A DNA stretch of 64,000 nucleotides from Tolypocladium sp. Sup5 PDA-1 (Eukaryota > Ascomycota > Sordariomycetes > Hypocreales > Ophiocordycipitaceae): the NCBI GenBank assembly GCA_000750105.3, contig JPHH03000014.1, positions 496,001 to 560,000 of the forward strand, written 5' to 3'. Below are positions 55,990 through 64,000 of the stretch, piece after piece; within the stretch, counting starts at the first letter, position 1, and each line of letters starts with the position of its first letter. A model generated the notes under the pieces. The model had not been told where the DNA came from. It saw only the letters and a program-made list of their open reading frames with translations, and made no database searches. Made by a program: the position numbers and the translations under genes.

Positions 55990-56410
55990 AGAAGAGCTGG
56001 GGCTTGGGATGCATGTGGGTTCATGGAAGCAAGCTGGGATACGATGCTGATGTATTTGGACGGGATAATGCGATTCGTGGCCTTGGTTGCCGCGTATCAA
56101 AAGTGAAATAACAATTGGACGTGGAAGGCACAGCAATTTTGCAGGACATGGCTGCGCATTGGGTCGGGGTAGGAGGACTTTGTATGAAGTACAGGAGGTG
56201 TAATAATACCTGGGTTGCGCTCTTGGGCACGGAACCTGGATACGCTCCTTTGCGCGCCACGAGCATCAATCGTTGTCGTGTCAACTGCCTTCGGCCGGCT
56301 TTAGAAGTGCCCAGTTGGGGCATGAAATCACCAACACTCGCGAGCTGCCCCGAGAAATTTACCAACATTAAGTCCGGAATAAGGTGCACAAAGACGACGT
56401 CGTACTATAG
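55990..56410. other. convergent 3' flanks
   Basis: 420 bp between the regulator and the transporter gene, which converge. Nothing else seen. Confidence 0.6.
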
Positions 56411-57959
56411 TTACAGATGGTACTTGAAATCCACCTCGCGATCGCCCGTCTGGACCTTGCGCTTGTCCTCGATCTGGCCGCTCGCAATCTTGGCCTTTTG
56501 GTCGTTGCAGTGGCGCAGGTAGAGCCACTTGAGGACGATGACGAGCTGGGAGACGCCGAGGGCGGCGACGGAGAAGCTGTTGCCGAGGACGTAGGGCTTG
56601 TCGCGGTAGATCTGCCCCGCGACGATGCCGGCCGAGTTGCCGATGCTCAGCTGCATGCCTATGGCGGTGGCGCGGCGGTAGTGCGGCGCGACGTTGACGT
56701 TGAGCCAGGTGAGGTTGAGCCCCGGCCCGTTGTAGACGGCGACGGCGCAGAGGAAGGTGCCGAAGAACTTGACGCCGTTGGAGGTGCCCGGGGCGAGCAT
56801 GAGGACGTAGCCGAGGATGCCGGGGACGTTGGCGAGGAAGACGAACGGCCCGCGGACGCAGAGGCGGTCCGAGACGTAGGCGACGGCGAGGAAGCAAAGG
56901 CCGCCGAAGATGTAGACGGGGATGCTGAGGTACTGGGCCTCGATGACGGAGTAGCCCATGCCGACGATGATGGAGGGCAGGAAGGTGCTGAAGCCGTAGA
57001 GGAGGATGTCCTGGCAGAACTGGATGGCGGCGCTGGGGGAGGTCAGCACAAAGGGGTACATGGGAATGGGTGAGGTGGCTTCCGTCGGCTCACCTGAGGT
57101 ACAGCTTCGGATCCTTGAGGCCAATCTTGATCTCGTCCCAGGAAAAGTCGTCGCTGCCCATGTACTGCGCGCGCTGGGCGGCGCGGACCGTCATCATGTT
57201 CCTCTCCTCGGCGTTGAGGAAGTAGGCGTTGGACGGGTCATTCGGCAGGCCAAACCAGATGACGGGCGCAATGACGAAGCTGAAGACGCCCTCGATGATG
57301 TACACCCAGCGCCAGCCGGCCATGCCCGCCACGCCGTCCATCTTGAGGATCGAGTAGGCCAGCAGGCCGCCAAAGGCGCCCGCAATGGCCGTGCAGACGA
57401 ACAGGTACGACACGCGCGTGGCCTGCTCCTCGCGCTTGTACACCATGGTGAGGTAGAGGTTCAGCGCCGGGAAGAGGCCCGCCTCGCAGGCGCCGAGGAC
57501 GAGGCGCACGGCGTACAGCCCCGCGACGTTGGCGATGAAGCCGGAGAAGACGGTGGCGAGCGACCAGACGACGCACAGGCCGGTCAGCAGGATGCGCGGC
57601 GTCATCCACTTCATCATGATGGTCCAGGGCGGCTCGAAGAGCACGTAGGTGGCGTAGAAGATGGACACGGCCGTCGAGAACTGCTGCGGGCTGGCGCCGA
57701 TGTCCTCGGGCATGCCGGCGACCTTGACGTTGCCGATGTTGGTGCGGTCGAGGAAGCAGGTCAGGTAGACGAGCATGATGATGGGCACGAAGAAGGCGTC
57801 GAGCTTGCGCAGCAGGCGCCGCTCGGCCTGGGGGTCGAGCTCGGGGAGGGACTGGGCCTGGGCCTCGTCGCGGCGGCTGTCGACGACGGAGGCGGCGTCT
57901 CTCTTCTCGTCGTCTTGCAGGCTGCCGCGGGCCTCGGCGGCCGAGGATATCGAAGGCAT
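56411..57959 (-). CDS. MFS anion:cation symporter, Dal5/Tna1 (ACS) type
   Basis: Plasma-membrane permease of 495 residues. Exons 57959-57094 and 57032-56411 (61-bp intron, GTGAGC...CCCAG). ACS-family members import organic anions such as allantoate, nicotinate, biotin or dipeptides. Seen: KLDAFFVPIIMLVYLTCFLD at TM1, DRTNIGNVKVAGM (family signature), CEAGLFPALNLYLT, GWRWVYIIEGV, DPSNAYFLNAEER, then the second half from SAAIQFCQDILLYGF to the short Lys-rich tail. About 12 hydrophobic segments. The ATG at 57959 is preferred; an in-frame ATG at 58001 would add 14 residues. Its position between two Zn2Cys6 regulators and near a 5-oxoprolinase gene suggests uptake of 5-oxoproline, a hydantoin or allantoate-like acid, which is inference. 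Confidence 0.92.
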
Positions 57960-58646
57960 CGCGGGTTTCCGAGTTGCAGCCAGATGCGCTTCAACACACA
58001 CTTGTTTGGACAGCGCGAGGTATTATTAGTAGTCCGAGGCCTTTGGAACATGCAATACCCCACGGGGAAGCGCCGCAAGTCCTTTTATGAACCGACGACA
58101 TCCTGCACGGCGGAGGAGCAAGTCCGGCCGCACGGTAATTACAGTCTGTATCTCGCCTCGTCCGTGCTGTGCTGTGCTGCGACGTTGGCGATCCGGGGGA
58201 GGCGTGGAGGCGTGGATGCGTGGGTGGCATCCATGTGGAGGATGCGGTGGAGCCCAGGTCGGAGAGCGTCGCCGACCCCTGAGGATGTGGCGGGCAGATC
58301 CCCGCGGGCGCACAATGCGTGGATAAAAACTGACTCGGGGACCATCACGTCCTGGTTGCTGACGTGCCATCCCGCCTCGGCGGATGGAAGAAGGCGTGGG
58401 AATCCGACGGCATGGTTATCGCGACAACATGTCGGTTTCCACTCGACGCATGTCCGTGTTATCTCGGAGACGCCCTCCGCTGGCCGGACATCCGGGTCTG
58501 ATAAGGCATGCGCATCATGAGAGCTTGGCGGGTGATCGGCTGATAGTAAAGCTTTTCCCAATTTCGAGATATCACAGCTCCGAATACAGGTGGTCCACAG
58601 GTACGCCGGCTATTATACACTCACTCACTCACCATCGAAACCGCCC
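57960..58646. other. promoter region of MFS gene and 3' flank of second regulator
   Basis: 687 bp with no coding signal on either strand that is not chance. Presumed promoter of the permease. Confidence 0.5.
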
Positions 58647-61195
58647 TCACAACGCGTGGGAATGGCTGTACATAAACTCGGACAGATGGCCCCCCTGAGC
58701 CATGCCCATGCCCCCCGTCGCCGTCCGCTGCGCCAGGTCAAAGTCGAGGTCCATGGTCGGGTACGCGAACCCTTCCTCCCACAGCCCAAAGTCCATGCCC
58801 GTGCTGGCCGCGCTCTCGTCGTAAAAGGGCTCGTCGAGCGCGCTGTTGTCCACCACGGGGAACGGCATGCTGCCCGCCGCCGCCGCGGGGCCGTCGACGG
58901 CCATGGGCAGCATCGGTATGCGCGGCGGGATGGGGTTGGTCATGATATCGGTTGCCGTGGCTGCAGATGTAGACGCGTCCGGCCCCGGGAGCCCGGGCTG
59001 GATGGCTGCCGTCGCGGGGGCCTGGTACGGCGGCGGGGACGGCATCACGCCGGCGCGCAGGTTCGCGAGCAGCTCGTACCGCGCGCCCATGTGGCTGTTG
59101 CCGCGCTCGCCCATGCTGCGCAGCAGGCTGAGGCCGGCGTTCATGGCCGCCGTGTTGGCCGCGTTGGGCGGGAACGCGGCGCAGACCATGACGAGGACGA
59201 TGGTGGCCGAGAAGATGTGCTCGCCGTCCATGTAGCCGTAGGTTGCTGCCAGGGTCTGTCAGTCTTTGAACGTGACGGGACCGTCTTCCAGACCTGCCCC
59301 CTACGAGGATAGAGGCTTGACCTACCAACCATGTCCCGCTGCGAGGCTATGGCCATCATGTTCACCACGTCCTGCGCCGCCCCGACGCACATGTCGACGA
59401 CGCGCACCGTCGTCTGCGACAGCCCGTCCTTCCAGTCCCGCCGCCGCTCCTCCTCGCCCGCGCGCAGCCGCCGCTGCACGACGTGGAACAGCAGCGGCCG
59501 CACCGTCATGTTGATGCACTGGTAGTAGTGCGCCAGCGCGCCCACGCTCTCGCGGCTGAAGCTCAGCCGCGCCGGCTCGAAGCGCAGGTCGTCGGGCAGC
59601 TCGCGGTTCCAGCGCGACAGCGAGAGGATGATGCGCTGCACCGACGCCATGAGGCTGCGGCCCGACCGCGGCGCCTCGCGGCCCGTCTTGCGGTAGATGG
59701 TCATGTGGATCTGGCCCAGGATCCGCGAGAGCTGCGTGTAGTGCCGCAGGACGACCGCCGGGCAGTACTCCGGGTCGCCGGGCAGCCGCGAGGGCAGGTC
59801 CACGCCAATGTCCTCGTCCTGGATGGTGATGGGGTTGCCCGACTTGACGCACAGGATGCGGTCGAGGCTGTAGATGGACCACCACACGCGTCGGCGGTGC
59901 TCCCGCGCGGCCGCGTCCAGCAGCGCCTCCTCCCCGGCCCGGCCCCCTGGCTGGGAGGAGCTGTAGTAATGCGGGCTGACCTCCTGGTGCAGCCCCAGCG
60001 AGATGGCCATGCGCAGCGCCTTGCCGATGTACTGGAAGGCGGCGTCGCGGCGGTTCATGTTCTGCATAAAGTAGCCCGCCAGCGCGAGCGTCTCGACGCA
60101 CAGCATCGAGCCCTCCTCGTGCGTCTCGGGCAGCAGGTTCAGCGAGTCGGTGAAATAGTCAAAGCCGGGCGGGCCGCGGAAGTCGACCCACTGGTTGACC
60201 GAGTACAGCTGGCCGAAGGCGAGCACGAGCAGCACCTTTGCGTACTCGAGGCAGGCGTCCTTGTCGGCCGGGTCCGGCGGGCCACGGTACGCCTCGAGCA
60301 GCAGCTGCTCGAACGAGTCGCGCGGGTCGGTGAAGGCGAAGATGGTCCCGATATACATGTACTGCGCCGCGAAGAGCCGCCGCGCAATGTCCACGGGCGG
60401 CAGCCGCGAGTGCAGCCGGAAGACCTGCCGCCGCGAGGGCAGGGCGTCGGGCTCGTAGAAGTTGCAGTTGGAGTCGAGGCTGCCGTCGTCGCCGTAGAAG
60501 CCGGACAGCTTCCGCACGTTGCGGAGGAAGTTGTCTGACGATGCCGGGCCCTGGAAGCCTGTACGCAAGTGTGAGATGAAACTCATGTGAATGAACCTCA
60601 TGTGAGTATCTCAAGCGAGCATCGGAGGTGACGCACTGGTTGACGGCTTTTCCAGGCTGAGCTGGGTAAAGGGCTCGAGCAGGGGCTGCTCATCCTCGAA
60701 AATCTCTTCCTCGTCGTGGGCCGCATTCCGCCCCTTGGCCGCATTTATTGCCCGTGGTTGCGCGAGCGCAGCTGCATATCTCAGTGAGCGGAGCGCAGCG
60801 GCACCTCGCGTCAATGCCAGACTCACCCTCGAGAGCCTTGGCCTTGGCTTCCAGTTCGCGCAGATACCTGGCACTCACTGTTAGCACATTGACCATCCCG
60901 CCGGTTCAGGCACATGCGGCGGACTTACGACTCGTTGACGAGTATCTTCCGCGCGCCCTCGTAGACGCACGCGAGCCCGCTGTCGCGACACCGCGAGCAG
61001 CTGGGCTTCTCCTTGGAGCAGTACGAGCGCCGCTGGCGGCAGTGGAGGCACCTGGGCAGGGATCGTGAGTCAACGCACGTTTTGTCCAGAGTTCAAGCCG
61101 ACGGGCAGCTGTACGGGGTAGGCGGGCACTCACGCGACTGGCCGCGAGGTGACGTGGTCCATGGCCTGCAGGCCCTGCGCTGCCGCGGAGTCCAT
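58647..61195 (-). CDS. fungal Zn2Cys6 transcription factor (second of two)
   Basis: 730-residue nuclear regulator. Exons on the minus strand: 61195-61134, 61051-60929, 60867-60827, 60771-60637, 60558-59326 and 59245-58647. Introns are 82, 61, 55, 78 and 80 bp. The zinc cluster has textbook spacing C-x2-C-x6-C-x6-C-x2-C-x6-C and lies wholly in exon 2 (CLHCRQRRSYC...). A short linker and a coiled YLRELEAKAKALE (dimer helix) follow, then an acidic block, the fungal TF domain with FLRNVRKLSGFYGD, VLLVLAFGQLYSVN, MNRRDAAFQYIGKALRMAI and HRRRVWWSIYSLDRI, and a Pro/Ala/Met-rich tail. Start codon at 61195 gives the usual short N-terminus. Divergent from the 5-oxoprolinase gene across 836 bp, the common arrangement for a pathway-specific regulator. 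Confidence 0.92.
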
Positions 61196-62031
61196 GGGCG
61201 CAGTCAAACGCAAAGCAGACTCTGGAGGGAGACGTGTGTCCTCGTGGAGCTGGGGCTGGGCTCCGTCCGGCGGGCTGGGGCTCCGTTAATGAGGCCGTCT
61301 GGGGTACGGGGGTCTGATATCGGATGGTGATGTCGGAGCTGAGATGCGGCTGGATGGAGGCAGGGACGTGTCGAGGCGGGGTGCAGCTCCGGGGACGCCT
61401 CCCCGCGTCTCCAGCTGGACGGGCAGTTTCAGCCTTCGGCGTTCAGGCCCTGGACGATCCGGGCCCAGGCCTGGCACGTGGCGCTGCTGTCGCAGGTCGG
61501 GTCTGTACGGCAGTTGCAGAGAGATTGTGGTTGCGTACGTATCCGTAACGTTATCAGATGCAGCGTGTAGGATCGGCCTCCGTCCCCGCAGCGATCAGCA
61601 AACGGCGAGCCTCTCCAGCATTCACCGTGCTCCCCTCACCGTCGGGGATCGACCCCGAGCGGCTCCACCGCAGCTCGTGGCTGCCAGCCTCTTGCAGCCC
61701 TCGCCATTCCCGTGCCGGAGACCGCGGACCCACACCGGCGCAGGAACCGGACTTGGGCTTCCGCCGCCACGACGAGGCACCCGATTGCGCCATGGCGAGG
61801 AGAAAACGGGAGTCTTGGTCCCCCAGCGGCAATTGACACAAGCCGCGGCGACACTTGCGGGGACGGAGATGGACTCCACGGCCATCCATGTATTGCCCGA
61901 TATAAAGACCGGCCCCCGGGTCGACAACCTCTACTGTACGCTTCCATGTACGTGCCCTTTGCCGCTCTCATCGTCGAGAGCCCGACTCGCATCCCTCGCC
62001 ACATGTGCCCGGCACAGACAAACGCGCAATC
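61196..62031. promoter_or_regulatory. shared divergent promoter region of regulator and 5-oxoprolinase
   Basis: 836 bp between two divergent starts. A TATA-like element (TATAAAG, about 61901) sits about 130 bp before the oxoprolinase ATG. CGG words expected for Zn2Cys6 binding occur but I cannot pick a specific site by eye. Confidence 0.6.
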
Positions 62032-64000
62032 ATGACGGTAACGTCCCTCCGCATCCGCGTGTCCATCGACCGCGGCGGCACCTTCACCGACGTCCACGCC
62101 GCCATCCCCTCGCGCCCGGACATCATCCTCAAGCTGCTCTCCGTCGACCCGGCCAACTACCAAGATGCGCCCACAGAGGGCATCCGCCGCATCCTCGAGC
62201 TCGTCACGGGCCAGGTGCTCCCCCGCGGCCAGCCGCTCGACCTCTTCCACTTCGAGTCCATCCGCATGGGCACCACCGTCGCCACCAACGCCCTCCTGGA
62301 GCGCAAGGGCGAAAAGGTCGCGCTCGTCACGACCAGGGGCTTCCGCGACCTGCTGGCCATTGGCAACCAGTCCCGCCCAGACATCTTTGACCTGTCCGTC
62401 GCGCGGCCGGATGTGCTCTTTGACCAAGTCGTCGAGGTGGACGAGCGCGTCACCATGGAGGACTACACCGAGGACCCGGCGTGCGTGAAGACGACCCCCG
62501 GCCCCGGGGACGCGGACCTCGCCACGGCCGTCACGGGCGAGACGGTCCGCATACTGCAGAGGCCGGACCCGGCCGCCGTCCAGAGCCAGCTGTCGGAGCT
62601 GCGGGCCCGGGGCTTCCGCTCCGTCGCCATCGTCTTCGTCCACTCCTACGCCTACCCCGACCACGAGCTGCTCGTCGGCCGCCTCGCCCTCGACATGGGC
62701 TTCTCCGTGACCCTCTCCTCGGACGTGCAGCCTATGATCAACGTCGTGCCGCGCGGCACCTCGGCCGTCGCCGACGCCTACCTCACGCCCATCATCCGCG
62801 CCTACATCGACTCCATCTCGGCCAACTTCCGCGGCGGCTTCGCCTCGGCCGCCACGCGCGTCGAGTTCATGCAGTCCGACGGCGGCCTCGCCGACTACCG
62901 CAGCTTCAGCGGCCTCAAGGCCATCCTGTCGGGCCCGGCCGGCGGCGTCGTCGGCTACGCGCAGACGTCGTGGGACGCCGAGGAGCGCCGCCCCGTCATC
63001 GGCTTCGACATGGGCGGCACCTCGACCGACGTGTCGCGCTATGCGGGCGTCTACGACCACGTCTTCGAGACGACGACGGCGGGCATCGCCATCCAGTCGC
63101 CGCAGTTGGATATCCACACCGTCGCGGCGGGTGGCGGCTCCATCCTCGCCTGGCGCAACGGCCTCTTCAACGTCGGGCCCGAGTCTGCCTCGGCTCACCC
63201 CGGCCCGGCCTGCTACCGCAAGGGCGGCCCGCTGACCATCACCGACGCGAACCTCTTCCTCGGCCGGCTGCTCCCCGAGTACTTCCCCAAGGTGTTTGGG
63301 CCCAAGGAGAACGAGCCCCTGAACCGCGAGATCGTCGAGGACAAGTTCGCCGCCCTGACGGGCGACATCAACCGGGACAGGGAGCTGGCCGGCCTGTCGC
63401 CGTTCTCGCCCGAGGAGGTCGCGCTCGGGTTCCTAAAGGTCGCAAACGAGGGCATGGCGGGCCCGATCCGAGCCCTCACGGAAGCCCGCGGGTACGACGC
63501 CGCAGACCACCACCTCGCGTGCTTCGGCGGCGCCGGCGGACAGCACGCGTGCTCCGTGGCCTCGGTGCTGGGCATCTCGCGCATCATCATCCACAAGTAC
63601 TCGTCCATCCTGTCCGCGTACGGCATCTCCCTCGCCGACGTCGTCCACGAGATCCAGCGGCCCGCGGCCATCACCTACGGGCCCGAGACCGCGGCCGGCG
63701 TGCGCGCGCAGCTCGAGCTCCTCGCCGAGCAGGCCACCCTCGAGCTCGCCAAGCAGGGCTTCGCGCCGGGGCGCATCTCGCACAGCGCGTACCTGAGCAT
63801 GCGCTACGCCGGCTCGAGCAGCTCGCTCATGATCCTCAAGGGCGCCGACTGGGACTTCCGGCGCGAGTTCGAGGAGGCGCACCGCCGCGGCTTCGGCTTC
63901 CACTTCCCGGACAAGGCCATCATCATCGACGACGTGCGCATCCGGGCCGTGGGCGCGACGGGGGCGAAGCAGGCCAACACGCCCTTTGCCCAGATGAAGG
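62032..64000 (+). CDS. 5-oxoprolinase / hydantoinase family enzyme, 3' end outside window
   Basis: ATP-dependent ring-opening enzyme; 5-oxoprolinase turns 5-oxo-L-proline into glutamate (gamma-glutamyl cycle), and relatives open hydantoins. 656 codons are visible without a stop; full fungal proteins have about 1,280, so the hydantoinase-B half lies beyond the edge. Seen: N-terminal SIDRGGTFTDVHA, SIRMGTTVATNALLERKG, LVTTRGFRDLL, IGNQSRPDIFDL, the HyuA core MQSDGGLADY, LSGPAGGVVGYAQTSW, and the second nucleotide-binding loop GFDMGGTSTDVSRY, then HTVAAGGGSIL and CFGGAGGQHAC. The ATG at 62032 gives the family's usual start. Very high GC. Whether the substrate is 5-oxoproline or a hydantoin cannot be told from this half. 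Neighbouring permease and regulators suggest a catabolic use. Confidence 0.93.
   Translation, partial: MTVTSLRIRVSIDRGGTFTDVHAAIPSRPDIILKLLSVDPANYQDAPTEGIRRILELVTGQVLPRGQPLDLFHFESIRMGTTVATNALLERKGEKVALVTTRGFRDLLAIGNQSRPDIFDLSVARPDVLFDQVVEVDERVTMEDYTEDPACVKTTPGPGDADLATAVTGETVRILQRPDPAAVQSQLSELRARGFRSVAIVFVHSYAYPDHELLVGRLALDMGFSVTLSSDVQPMINVVPRGTSAVADAYLTPIIRAYIDSISANFRGGFASAATRVEFMQSDGGLADYRSFSGLKAILSGPAGGVVGYAQTSWDAEERRPVIGFDMGGTSTDVSRYAGVYDHVFETTTAGIAIQSPQLDIHTVAAGGGSILAWRNGLFNVGPESASAHPGPACYRKGGPLTITDANLFLGRLLPEYFPKVFGPKENEPLNREIVEDKFAALTGDINRDRELAGLSPFSPEEVALGFLKVANEGMAGPIRALTEARGYDAADHHLACFGGAGGQHACSVASVLGISRIIIHKYSSILSAYGISLADVVHEIQRPAAITYGPETAAGVRAQLELLAEQATLELAKQGFAPGRISHSAYLSMRYAGSSSSLMILKGADWDFRREFEEAHRRGFGFHFPDKAIIIDDVRIRAVGATGAKQANTPFAQMK

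Noticed and set aside
57006..58520. 504-codon open frame on the plus strand
   Set aside because: It is the GC-rich antisense shadow of the MFS permease; the minus strand has clear membrane-protein motifs and introns.
59483..60538. 351-codon open frame on the plus strand
   Set aside because: Antisense to the middle of the second Zn2Cys6 regulator, whose domain is clear.
61636..63198. 520-codon open frame on the minus strand
   Set aside because: Antisense to the 5-oxoprolinase gene; composition rich in Arg, Gly, Asp and Val, no motifs.
1..64000. CRISPR array or prokaryotic operon features
   Set aside because: No regularly spaced identical repeats; gene structure with introns is eukaryotic.

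Overview
The window is nuclear DNA of a filamentous ascomycete. Evidence: GC-rich coding sequence, many short spliceosomal introns (about 43-100 bp, one of 189 bp) with GTRNGT donors and CTAAC-type branch sites, and fungal families such as INO80, AUR1, fungal-type Zn2Cys6 regulators and fungal BTB proteins. The gene repertoire looks like Sordariomycetes, probably Hypocreales, but that placement is inference. I assembled the gene models by hand from splice signals and frame continuity. Introns are seen in sequence; functions come from recognised motifs. No database search was possible.

Left part (1-7.8 kb): the INO80 chromatin-remodelling ATPase, cut by the left edge, then a six-finger C2H2 protein.

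Accessory-looking middle (about 9.7-28.3 kb): a broken Trk-type potassium transporter relic, a drug:H+ antiporter of the MFS class with a GC-AG intron, a MOB2-like kinase co-activator, a class II amidotransferase/asparagine synthetase with a repeat insert, a secreted beta/alpha-barrel-like protein, a BTB protein, an acid-ceramidase/NAAA-like Ntn hydrolase, a decayed FAD-dependent amine oxidase, a sphingomyelinase-D-like phospholipase and a decayed second BTB gene. Three clear pseudogenes lie in this interval, and several of their stop codons fit C-to-T change. At 28.3-29 kb are a degenerate minisatellite, a GA-rich tandem repeat and a tRNA-Glu-like relic.

Housekeeping block (29.7-48.9 kb): MSS4-type PI4P 5-kinase, a CaMK-type kinase, AUR1 inositol phosphorylceramide synthase, a 4-kb gene-free stretch, then a head-to-head pair of ribosome-biogenesis genes (RNA polymerase I subunit RPA34 and the polynucleotide kinase GRC3) sharing a 315-bp promoter.

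Right part (49.2-64 kb): an eight-exon phenol-2-monooxygenase-type flavoprotein, a stretch with two long poly-G runs, and a likely catabolic group: a Zn2Cys6 regulator, a Dal5/Tna1-type MFS anion transporter, a second Zn2Cys6 regulator and, divergent from it, a 5-oxoprolinase/hydantoinase cut by the right edge. The layout suggests regulated uptake and ring opening of 5-oxoproline or a related cyclic amide.

Four lipid-related genes (ceramidase-like, SMase-D-like, MSS4, AUR1) lie within 18 kb. Whether that is more than chance is open.
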